64,000 nucleotides of DNA from Favolaschia claudopus (Eukaryota; Basidiomycota; Agaricomycetes; Agaricales; Mycenaceae). Position 1 is the stretch's first letter, and the number at the start of each line of letters is the position of its first letter. Shown here one piece after another: positions 33,321-43,839 of the stretch. The stretch covers positions 682,001 through 746,000 of the forward strand of contig JAWWNJ010000030.1 of assembly GCA_037176885.1 (NCBI GenBank), written 5' to 3'. The notes below the pieces were generated by a model. It did no database searches. It was given only the letters and a program-made list of their open reading frames with translations, and had not been told where the DNA came from. Made by a program: the position numbers and the translations under genes.

Positions 33321-35172
33321 TGTCCTATGTCTGTGGCTACGGTGAAAAAATCAAGTTTTCAAGTTGGCAAAAAAGAGAAAAAAAGAGGGAAAAAAGAGAG
33401 ACCTCTGGTGAGTCCGTACCTCAGATTTCTGGCTATCAAACGCCGTGCAGTCCGTGCAAAGGGCGATTCGGCATCTTGATTTCCTATCTCTTTATGGTAA
33501 GTCATCTTGATTTCTGGCTATGTCCCTCGGAGCTAACTCCCAAAAGAAACATAGGCCCAGCGAATGGAATTCAAGATTCGTAAGCTTCCGTAACACGGCG
33601 CCTCGGCCTTGAGCGCTAAGCGGGCGCTTAATCTGTGGCTTTCGCCGATTCTCAGCTGTTCTGAGCCCAATCTAGAGTTTTTTCCGTCCTCTTTCCGGCT
33701 TCTACAACGAAAATCACTGTGGCAGTTAAATTCCTATGATATCCAAACTGAATCGTGCTCCTTAATATATTTTTTCGGCGCTGCGCGGCCGGTTCAACAC
33801 TCAAACTTTGCGTCCCAACTTCCATCTCTTCAGGAATTTACTGGCAGCCATTTAAAAACTTCCCCATTCTTATTTCCATTAGTTTCTCCTGTTCATCTCA
33901 AGTTGAACCATGGCAATTCAACTCATTCACGTGCAGCAGACAGTTGCAGATTCTCTAATTTGAAGTGTGCGGGATCAATTTGATTTGAGTACCTGAAAAC
34001 AAAGCGGAGATGTTCAATTGAGTGTCTTATTCCATTCAAACATTGTTCTGGCGCAGCCAATGCGCAATGCATTCAATGCATTCAAGCGACATGGTCCATG
34101 GAATCTTCAAGTGGAGACTCGGAGTTAGGTTTGAGTTTTCAACTTCCGACTTACACCTTACAGTATTTTGTGTCAATACTGTCTTAAGCTCAAAGTGTGA
34201 GTGGCTATCAGAGCCGGAGTATCACTTGAATCTCTAATCCGAGCATGCTACAGAATTTACGACGTTGTAAGGAAAGGACAGGATTGAGCCGTAAATGCCG
34301 AGTTTGACAGGAGGGATCAACCGGAAGTGTCGGGATCACCTAGGATCATTTGGCTATGTCTAGCCGAGACATAGCCAGCCACAGGCATGATGAATGAGCC
34401 TATATAGCGATCATGCCCGCCGATCAGACACAGGGCTCTTTGACAACCCCCCCAAATTAGGCAATCCGATAAAGCCGACCACCTTTTCCTGGTCTGACCG
34501 TTCGACTTCTTATTGTGCCTCACAAGTTGGACCGATAACGCTGGAATTTCGGCTACCCCCCCATTTTTATACCCGAAATATAGTTCTGTGGTCTCAGATT
34601 ATCTTACACTCCAACGTTCAAGACGTATTTGCATTTTGATTGACCATAACGATGTTCGGCTGCGACGACGGCAGCCGTCGGCGAAAAGTGGACACCGCGG
34701 GTGAAATCGGCAACCCATGTCTTATCTTTTCTTATCTCTCTTGATCTTCCCAAGATCTTCCCCAACCTGTTTGTTTGGGGCGGATCAATGACCCCCCAGT
34801 ACTTTTTCACGGCATATGGAAACCCAGACGTTTCCTCGTATTCCTCGTCGTAGAAAACAGACCGGAGATTCTTTTCATATATAGTGAATGCAAGACATTT
34901 TTGACAGCTGATTGATCGTTGTAAGGGGAGAAGGGCCCAGGAGCCAAGTCGATAACAAACCTGGGGATCAGAGATCCCCAGCGGACTACTTATATACAAG
35001 AGGTGACGTAAGATATGACATAAGTGAGCACAGCATGATGTCTTGGAGACAGATAACTTCTGCCCAAGTCATAGCTGTGGAGTCCCCTGACACAGGCGGG
35101 AAAATTAATAGACGCTTTGGGCGTCCGTAAGCGGCTTGTGCTTCGATCCCCCACCCACACCTTCATCTTTCT
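33321..35172. other. 1.85 kb without a recognisable gene
   Basis: Short frames only. A perfect hairpin GGCTATGTCT-AGCCG-AGACATAGCC lies at about 34351-34375; parts of the same word recur near 56366 and 57304. Confidence 0.35.
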
Positions 35173-35306
35173 TCACCTGACCATCTCGCTGAAAAACTCG
35201 TCGGTTTCATCCACGAAGTCCGGGTCCTCGGTTTGGGCACTGGCTTCAGCTGCCTTTGAGTGTGCTGTCTGGGCTGATTTCTTCGTCTGGGCCGCTTGCA
35301 GTGCGC
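35173..35306 (-). CDS. Possible terminal exon of a minus-strand gene
   Basis: After a pyrimidine-rich stretch and an AG acceptor (CCTGCAG at 35307), a 134-bp frame reads ALQAAQTKKSAQTAHSKAAE and ends DETDEFFSEMVR plus TGA. The Ala/Gln/Lys-rich helix and acidic end look like real protein. No upstream exon could be tied to it. Confidence 0.3.
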
Positions 35307-37756
35307 CTGCAGGCATGAGAAGAGAAGAGCAAGATCAATAGCGGTGCGAGCACCGGTCCCCTACTCTGATTCAGATAAGTATGTTACGTGCTTGATCACA
35401 ATACCTCAAAAGACTGAAAGAAATATTTCTCAGAACCAACTCAGAACTAGTAGTCAACTTTGATCATGATATGGGGAGGTCAATTGCTGCTGTAAATGTT
35501 AATATACTCTGACTGTATTGATGTGCAAGCTTTCATAGGCAAGAGTGCCTGAAACGACTGAGATACTTATGTTGTGGTGTCTAAGTACCCGTTCGTCAGT
35601 CTGACCACGCCTTCACACTGAAAGACATATCTGTCCAAAAAAGGAAATTTTCGTACTTTCATCGAATGTTTTGAGACGAGTTATTCCACATGGAGCCCTG
35701 GGGTATTCCTTGAGGATGATAGAGTGGGATGGTTACAAGAGTGGGATGGTTACAATGAATGAACATTTTTCTTCTCAAGAAAACCTCGATAGACTGACTT
35801 CAAACAAGCGTCTGTGGTACTTTTGATGAGTGCTGCTCTGTAGAATTATTGAGAAGAAGAAAAGGCGCCAAACATATCCTATTCAAGTTAGGATACATTA
35901 AGGGACTCGCCGGAAAAAAGTACGGTGTCCCAAAAACAAAAACAAAAAACAAACAGTTTCACTACGCGAAAAATTAAGACGTGCCAACGGGTTCGAACTC
36001 GAACCCTCTGCACGACCATCCGGATCAGTGGAACATTAACCGTTCTTTAACGAGATGGTCTCTCGGCAGTGCAGCATCTCCTTCTGGTAAGTTGAATTTT
36101 GTCGTGTTCTCTTGAGGTAGCTGGTTGGGTTCGCTCATTGGTTGACTTTCGTTCATTTCACATCACTGCGGCCTGCGGAGTGGATATTTACCTGCTTTCG
36201 TGCTCTAAGCTCGACAAATTAGGAATTCATTTCCGTTTATCAGCTCAACAGCTTTTGCAACAGCTATGGACTACTCCGCAGGCAAGCAAAACAAGATGAG
36301 GGTTTGTTTCTCAATTTGCTTCCTGCCGTCTCCCACCATCGATCTCCTTCAGCAGCCGTCAACCCGAACGCTCGTGCCTTCCTTTTCAAAGCTTCAAGTC
36401 TTCAACGCTGCTGGCAGCCTGCTGCGTTGGTTTCTGCTCACAACTCTATCGATTACACACTGCTTGGTTGTCGCTCAGTGTCGCTGCGATCTCCAAGAAT
36501 ATCGCTACAGGTCTGATGAACCATTGTCAAGTTTCTTTTCATTCCTCGTCAAACGGCCACTTTGTGGCTTCAATATTACCCATCTTTGTCATTCAACATT
36601 GCTCTATAGCTGTTCATACTCAACACAATCGAATTGCACTCGAATCAAGCCGTGCCACTGCCTGCCCTCAACCCCAACAATTTTTTTTTCTTACATTTTT
36701 TCAACATGGATGGTCTGAGAATGCTGGCAAGCCTAATCAATCAACTCATTGAATATTTTCTGCCGTCCCGTCCCAATTGATCAAATTCAAGGCACTTCAT
36801 CGGAGCTCGAATGACCGCCGCCTCAATATGGTTCTGAAGATTTACAATGTTTGGGCCAACTAGCTCCTTGATGAGAATAACAAGCAACACAGTAGGTATT
36901 TGGATACAGAGATACTGGGAGACTTCTGACTCTTCATCACTAGATCCTTGAGCTGAATCAAAGCTGTCGTGGCTTCTGAGGTACGTCGCTGAAAAAGAAA
37001 AATCGATTGGCAGCTCGCTTTTCGGGTTCAGATTTGAGTAGTGTATTCCGAGTCCATCGGAGCGAAGTGCAGCTCGTGCAGTCCGTATTCTTCCACTAGT
37101 GTTGTTGTCGATATTGACGTCAAACTAACACACAGGGAGCAGCGGGATGTAGAACTCAAGCGAGTCCGCCATTTATGTTCATTGTCCATGCCCCGCGGGT
37201 GCCGGAGCGAAGCGGAGGCGTATCTTGTACCAAATACCAATCGACGAGAGTGACCACGGCAAAGCATACCAACCGGTAGGATACACCCACCACTGTATTC
37301 CCGCCCTATTACTGCATTTGGTAAGTATTTCCCTATTTACTGGGGGAGGCGTGGGTCTCTCTATTACTCTATTAGCTGCTAGGCTGAGGACCGTCCAAAA
37401 CCCCCATGCTATTTATTGCTATAAATTCAAGCAGCACTGTGGGTGTCTGAGGGACCGTCCTGTCATTCATTTGAGTGGTCATGGAAGGATAGAAGGTTTA
37501 AATTCGATTTTCAATGAGATGGTGGAGAAATTTCCTTTTCTGGTGCTAATCGAGTCCAGCCGGCGCTTGCCGAGTGTCCGGTGTAATAGATCGAAACTTG
37601 TGTTCAGATGAGCATTCCTTGCTATAACAGCCTTTCAAGATGTTTTCTAGACATTTTCACAGAGGCATGCGGCGCGACAAGTGCACGTGACTGCTAAAAA
37701 TGTGCTGCAAATACGTTCTGAAGACTCACCAATCAAATTATAGTTACGCCCAGTGA
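35307..37756. other. 2.4 kb without a recognisable gene
   Basis: A tRNA-like sequence lies at 35982-36068 (listed separately). The plus strand from about 36100 to 36750 has overlapping open frames of ordinary composition (one begins MDYSAGKQNK at 36266), but I find no domain and no convincing intron set. Confidence 0.3.
35982..36068 (-). tRNA. Degenerate tRNA-like sequence
   Basis: On the minus strand the ends TGCCGAG and TTGGCA can pair as an acceptor stem with one wobble and one mismatch. GGGTTCGAGTTCGAACCC gives a B-box-like arm, though with an eight-base loop instead of seven. An anticodon stem cannot be drawn cleanly. It is more likely a decayed tRNA or tRNA-derived retroposon than a working gene. 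Confidence 0.25.
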
Positions 37757-37851
37757 GAACTGCAGGACTAGTTCCCAAATTGATGGGAGACTTTCACGAA
37801 TCCCATCAAGTCCTTCGTTTTGCATCAATTGGGAACTAGTGCCTCAGTTCT
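37757..37851. repeat. Short imperfect inverted repeat
   Basis: GAACTGCAGGACTAGTTCCC on the left matches the complement of the right arm around 37815-37851 with small offsets. It could be a tiny MITE, but no target duplication is evident. Confidence 0.45.
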
Positions 37852-38419
37852 GCAGCTTTTTCCAAGTTTCAAGTGCATGCATGTAGGCATTATGAGTCCT
37901 CATGAAACTGTTGAGCCAGATTTTTTATTTTCTCTCAAATACAGGTCAAACGGACAACTTCTTCTGAAAAAGGTGAAATCACGTGGGGTGACCGAACATG
38001 TCTGGCCGCTACCTTAGAAATATGTTATTAACGTGTGCTAGCTATTGTCCTTTGGACCTCGACATTTCTAGCATAGCATAGCAAGTGCTAAAAACTTTCT
38101 AGCACAGGGCTACATGATGGAAGCCCGTTGGCGGGGTTGCCCTTCGGACTTTTCTCGGGACAGGTCACTGACAGTTCGAGTGAAGAAGCTTCTTGTGCCT
38201 ACAGTAGTATGTACTAAGTGCCTGCTGCAAGCTTAAGCTTCCTGTTTCTCCGTCTTCCGAGTAAGTTCCAAATACCCTCCACTCAAGGTTCTTTACCAGA
38301 ACCGGGGGCGCAGCTTTCTGTAGTAGCTCGAAAGCTCAGAATAGTACGAACCTCAGTGGCTGCGGGTAACGAACGTTGGCAGGTCTAAGTTTAAAGTTTT
38401 AAATTTACAAATCAAATTA

Positions 38420-38660
38420 ATGCGACTCCACGTGTTACACGTGTGGATGACACGTCTCCTCCGTCTGGTCGCAGCCTTGCTTTTAACATCCGCAATGTCG
38501 TGGTCGGTCCGTAAGCTCGCCCCCCACCTCTTCTCCAAGAAACCAGCATCTCCCTCCTCGATGGCTCAGCAATTACAAGTATCGTTCTCTGGCAAGTCTG
38601 GCCACGGTTCTGACAAGTCCTTGTTCGTACCATTCTGCTTTTGGAATGCTCCAACTCATT
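38420..38660 (+). CDS. Possible N-terminal segment of an unrecognised gene
   Basis: It starts MRLHVLHVWMTRLLRLVAAL, which would suit a signal anchor or signal peptide. The frame ends at 38662. An intron with a CTAAC branch-like word (GTATGTCC...CTCTAG, about 38880-38937) lies between here and the repeat-rich frame at 39008, so the two may be one gene. The exons between are not resolved. Confidence 0.25.
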
Positions 38661-39007
38661 AAATTAATCGGCCAGCGTGGTCGTTGAAGGGTGATGATGA
38701 TTCCGCCAGCCATTCGCTCCGCGCCTGATAGGTCGCTGCCAGGGAGGAACCTCATGTCATCGTCCCTCCGCTCTCTGAAATCCCCAATATATCGTCCGAG
38801 TGAGCACATTATTTTACTATTGGTATTGTCGGCCGACCATCTGTATCAAGAACTGGCTCTGCTCGTGGCGAAGAGATGATGTATGTCCTGTGCTCGAGAC
38901 CCATTGCTAACTAACGAACCCATTTTCTACTCTAGGTACAGTCGTTGGTCGTTCGTCTTCAGATCAATGCTACAGCTTAAAACCAGGTTCCAGAACAGAC
39001 TGACCCT

Positions 39008-39391
39008 ATGTCCAAACGAATCGTCGGACTCGAGATCAATGTAACCAAACTCACAGCACAGACAGCTTCCAAACAGGACGTAGTTTCGCTTAAACAGGAT
39101 GTGGCAACGCTGGCGAAGGACATGGCAGAGCTTAAAGCCCAGACGGCTTCCAACGTGGCAGAGCTCAAAGCCCAGACGGCTTCCATGGCAGAGCTCAAAG
39201 CCCAGACGGCTTCCAACATGGCAGAGCTCAAAGCCCAGACGGCTTCCAACATGGCAGAGCTCAAAGCCCAGACGGCTTCCAACATGGCAGAGCTCAAAGC
39301 CCAGACGGCTTCCAACATGGCCGACCTCAAAGCCTCGATCGTCACAGAGCTCAGAGCCATTATGACAGGGTTTGCCACCGGGAATAAGTAA
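39008..39391 (+). CDS. Coiled-coil protein made of 11-residue repeats
   Basis: A 127-residue frame, probably the 3' part of a longer gene. The start (KRIVGLEINVTKLTAQTASKQD) is already heptad/hendecad-like. The middle is six tandem copies plus a partial copy of MAELKAQTASN, and the end is ADLKASIVTELRAIMTGFATGNK. The repeat puts Leu, Ala and Met in positions expected for an 11-residue right-handed coil. The family is not recognised. Confidence 0.5.
   Translation: MSKRIVGLEINVTKLTAQTASKQDVVSLKQDVATLAKDMAELKAQTASNVAELKAQTASMAELKAQTASNMAELKAQTASNMAELKAQTASNMAELKAQTASNMADLKASIVTELRAIMTGFATGNK
39122..39334 (+). repeat. 33-bp coding minisatellite
   Basis: Units start at 39122, 39155, 39185, 39218, 39251, 39284 and 39317 (partial). 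The second unit is 30 bp because it lacks one AAC codon. Units 3-6 are identical, which points to recent expansion or gene conversion. All length changes keep the reading frame. Confidence 0.92.
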
Positions 39392-40387
39392 TAACTAGTC
39401 ATGTCTGGCGCCGCTGTGTATTCATAGACTCACGAACGTTTTTTTTTCTTTCTTTGGCGTGTGTGTGTGTGTATGTCCGTTCCAGCGGTCTGCTCTCTGA
39501 TCCGCTGCCTGATCAGCTTCGGCTAGGGGACAAAGAAAGGTGATGTACAGGAAAGGCTGAATGAGGTAGAACATTCGACCTCGGTGGGTTCAACAAATAA
39601 AATCAGACGGTTTTTATTACAGTGCCAAGCTGTGCCAAGCATCACATCACGGTTCCTTTTTTTTGGCAGGGAACGGCATCAAAAGTTGAACTCGATACTA
39701 CATTATGCCGTCATCGCCATTCGACTTCGAAACAGTGTAGAACGTCTATATGGATGTGTAGCAACCCATCTTGTGCTTTGCAAGGCAATTGACCAAGTTT
39801 TTGTGTTTTCACCTCTGAAAAAGTGAAACACGTGCTTCTCGGACTTTGCCGTGCCAGCCTTGGGCGGATCACCCAGGTACCACTTTTTTCTTGGTTTCTG
39901 CATGACAACTGAACACATCTGGCCTCAATCCATCCAAAATCAGAGCCAAAATGATGATTTTACTTTTTTCAGACCCGAAAAAAGTGAAACACCGTGGGAA
40001 AAAGTGAGTTCTCGACGCCAAACGCATTCTTTTGGTCGGGTTCCTTCCTCAGAAAATCCCAAATAAATTACAAAAATTTCCTTCCGCCCGAAAAGGCAGT
40101 GTTGGAAAAGTGGCGCTTGGCACTGTATTATCTTCCTCCCATTGCGGGAGTCATTTCCACAAAGACAAGTCTCGGGGAAAAGACTTCAATGGAGAGAGGC
40201 CGAGTGAGCCGTGCTCGGCTTTTAGCGATTGCGCAGAGTACCAGCAGTTCTCACCGCATTTCAGTGGTCTTTTCGAGGTGGATAGTATTCAGTACCTTCC
40301 CTCCTTGTCATCCAACCACTTTAGGCCGTAGGAATCCATGGAGGCTCCCGCGGACAAGGAAAGTATTGCCCTTGCGGGCGGGTCGGT
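39392..40387. other. 1 kb without a recognisable gene
   Basis: It contains a short TG repeat at about 39459-39474 and no credible coding frame. Confidence 0.35.
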
Positions 40388-40692
<305 letters not shown>

Positions 40693-41209
40693 TGGTGGGG
40701 GACGTGACTTCATGTCAGACCGGAATTTTTGGAATTTTGACCTGAAACCTGGCCAGATCAACTCGAAATACCCAAGAGTCCGAAATTTTGGGCCGTGGGA
40801 ACCTTTTGATGGGAAATGGCCAAATTTTTGCCGGAGAAACAGGTTTTCAAGGGGGGGAAGTACCGTTGAGGTAAAACTTGGGAGAGCTTTTGAGATTTCC
40901 AGTAGCTCTTATAAGTTTGTTTTGGACCCAATACTCAGATCACTACTCTTTGGGGGCATATTGGGTATTGATGGGCCATCAAATTGCCCCCGGCAGATCT
41001 AGCTAGAGCCATTTCGGATCAATTTCCCCTTTAGGATGGCCAAATTTGTGGTCAAAATCACGAAAGTCAATGGGGAGTAAATCTGCTCCATACAATCTCT
41101 TCTACTCTTCAAAAGGAAGCCATTTATGCAATATCAAGAAATTTGGGTGACTGTCACACGAGTTATCTGTTCACCGTAAAAGTTTGTCCCGAAGTCACGT
41201 CCCCCACCA
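40693..41209. mobile_element. 517-bp MITE, TGGTGGGGGACGTGACTTC ends (copy 1)
   Basis: A 19-bp perfect inverted repeat, TGGTGGGGGACGTGACTTC, is flanked by TA (40691-40692 and 41210-41211). The whole sequence matches 54117-54640 in the opposite orientation with scattered differences. No protein is encoded. Confidence 0.9.
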
Positions 41210-41211
41210 TA

Positions 41212-41639
41212 GATTCAAAATTTTGGAGGGCCTCAGCAGAGAGAGGAAAAAGGCGATTTACCGAATAATGACTGTGTCGCCCCGGAAGAGGCTTCGGACC
41301 TCCATAGTGGCGGGGTTCAGAGTCGCGACTTTACACAAAAACGCTCAATCCGCCAGCTCCTCCCGCCCATGGAACGCCAGGAAACTCACCAGAGTTGTCG
41401 TCCGTCGCGGCTTCGCCGCCGATTTGACCATGTTTGTGGGCCGGGGCCGGGCTAGTGTTGCCGCGGCTCGGCTTCGGCTAGCTCGGCTCGGCTTTTGATG
41501 GCTTCGGAGCCATCCCCGCGAGCCGAGGCGTTTATAAATGGCTGGCTCGAGCGGCTTGCGGCTTGCGGCTGAGCCGCGGCTAGCCTACGGTTTTTCCAAA
41601 GCTGCGTTTTGAACATCGTCGATGAACCCTATTACAGAG
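41212..41639. other. Non-coding, GC-rich repeat words
   Basis: Bases 41440-41585 are rich in GGCTCGGCT/GCCGCGGCT words that fold back on each other. There is no gene. Confidence 0.35.
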
Positions 41640-41644
41640 TAATA

Positions 41645-41834
41645 GAGAGGTTGTGCGAGCGACCCAGGTCGCTTTTTAACCCCTCAGATCTCCGCAGCGA
41701 TGAATACCAGGCAAGCGACCTAGAAGAGTATTGTCCTGGGACATTCCTAGGTCGCTTGGGTCTCACATCTGAAACGGCTCGTTGTGGAGATCTAAGCGGT
41801 TTAATAGCGACCTGGGTCGCTCGCACAACCTCCC
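41645..41834. mobile_element. 190-bp MITE with a 5-bp flanking repeat
   Basis: About 33-bp inverted repeats starting GAGAGGTTGTGCGAGCGACC are flanked by TAATA on both sides (41640-41644 and 41835-41839). The duplication could be TAA or TA within that word, so the superfamily is open. Confidence 0.8.
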
Positions 41835-41839
41835 TAATA

Positions 41840-43149
41840 ACATGTAGACACTCAAGAGGCCTCAGATCTCTGGATCTGGCCGCCCATCAACAGCACTAAC
41901 CCAGACGAGCCCAGACGTTATAGTGTGACCTGTGGATTCCTTGAGGGCGTGTCCGTATCTTATCAGTGCTCGGATTGATCCGAAATAAATGATAAGGAAA
42001 GATGGGACAACGATCACACTACTGTAAGTTACCGATATGTATGGTAGCAACATAACGAGCTATAGCAGTCATACCAAAACAAACACCAAGGCAGCGAAAA
42101 CTGCAATCAAGACAATGGCTACAGTCCCCGTCACCGAATGTTGAAAAGACAGTTGCGCTACAATGGAGAAGTTGGCGAGAACAAGTGTTGTTTCCGCAAC
42201 TTGGCTATAATTGGTCGTCCGCATGTGCGATCCAAGTGGAAGCCCATAAGCCTTCACTTGATGATAACCAGATCCTGCGCGTATACATAGCAGCGCACTG
42301 GCCATTAGATACCTAGAAAATACCAGCGAAAATGGCTCCACTATCCAGGTGAACAATGAAATCTGGATGTGATACACTGTGTGCGCAAGGACAGCACAGC
42401 AGTTGGAGCAGCAATGTTGGCTCCCACCTATCCCAAGAGACCGCAGCATACAGTGCAGCGATTAGGAATAGAAGTCGGTGGTGTGTTCTGCCGAACGGTA
42501 AGGGTCGTAATCTGTGATGGAAGAAAGAGGTCGGCAGAATGAATATGGAAGCTCATGCTGGTAGGAAGGGGAAGTGAACCGACAATGGCTGTAGACGCCG
42601 TTGTAATCCATGGAACAGCAGGACAATTGAGGTAAATAATAAGCTCCTCGAGGGTGAAAATGCTAGGGATGATGGAAGGATCATGAAAGGAAAAAATTCC
42701 TTTCAATAGTGAGGATCCAGAGAGAGGTCGAAGCTGCACACAGTGTGGGAGAACTGAGCATAGTGTGTGAGAAAGAACTCTCATACAGTCATCAGGATGA
42801 GTAGACGGTATGAACGAAAATCGAAAACGAAAACGCGGCTAGCTGATAATGATCAGGCGGCCTTCCAGGCCATCAAGTCCATCAATTGCCAGCATTCAGA
42901 AACGAAAATGACCGGGCAAAGAAGCCGAGAGGATTGGATTGATGTCACAGTCACAGTATATCAATGTACGTGGTCTATTGTGTCATCGGCCGCTTGCCGA
43001 ACGCGTCCGAGTGGCTGTACCAGGTCACGCACACGGCGTGTCTTACTTAGCACTTAATTGAAGAGTGAAGATCACTCCACTTCAAAATCATAAAATAGAA
43101 ATTTTTACGATACCCAAGTATGAGATTCGTGGCAAACATGATACTTATA
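41840..43149. other. Stretch with hydrophobic minus-strand frames, no gene assigned
   Basis: A minus-strand frame at 42069-42449 ends in a strongly hydrophobic segment (GTVAIVLIAVFAALVFVLV), and one at 41862-42053 contains PSFLIIYFG. These could be exons of a decayed membrane protein. I could not link them into one gene. Confidence 0.3.
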
Positions 43150-43613
43150 CACTGTAGAGAGAAGTCACAGCCGGTATGACCGCGCCGCGGTTGTTTGATT
43201 TTTCGCGCGGTTATTCTGACCGCCTAAATTTTGACCGTGGCCTGCCACGGTCATGCCGACTGTGCGCCGCACAGTCATTCTCAACACAGTCAATCTGGCT
43301 GTTCCTGTCATATGTTGCTACAAGTCTTTATTTTGCTCCTACAATACACAATATCATACTATAAAGTCTATACTGCCTATAACTGCCCATAGATTCCGTC
43401 TTTTTACAAGATCGTCAACTACGGTCAGCTCAGCCGCGTCGGCGGTCAAACCGGCTGTGGCGGCGCGGTCAGCCTGGCTGCGGCCCCACAGTCGGACCAT
43501 CCTGTACCACGGTCAAATTGGCCAAGGAAGGGTTTATTAACGTTTATTCGTCAAACCCATTCAATTAGACCGGGGTCCCGGGTGACGAGCGACACGATCG
43601 CCGTGGGACGGCA

Positions 43614-43838
43614 CGCTCGACCAATGTCGAGACGAGCTGGAATCCACCGCGCTCGACCACCGGTGGCGAGGCAAGCTGGAATTCACAATGATGATGCTGC
43701 TCGCAGCGACACGAGTCGCACGCGAGATGACTCGCTCGACCGATGTCGAAACGAGTCTGAATTCACCGCGCTCGACCGATGTCAAGGCAGGCTGGAATTC
43801 ACGATGATGATGCTCACGGCGACTGAGTCGCACGCGAG
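43614..43838. repeat. Tandem duplication of a ~119-bp unit
   Basis: Copies begin at 43614 and 43733 with CGCTCGACCxATGTCGAxACGAG and share GGAATTCACxATGATGATGCT further in. The second copy is slightly shorter. They share CTGGAATTCAC words with each other internally. Non-coding as far as I can see. Confidence 0.7.
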
Positions 43839-43839
43839 A

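Noticed and set aside
34351..34391. Hairpin followed by CTAG in minus-strand reading, like a Helitron 3' end
   Set aside because: The base after CTAG is G rather than T, the copy at 57323 ends in CTAC, and no Rep/helicase or TC 5' end is visible.
38977..39402. Minus-strand frame of Trp-Ala-Leu-Ser repeats
   Set aside because: It is the complement of the 33-bp coding minisatellite. The plus strand gives a sensible coiled coil.
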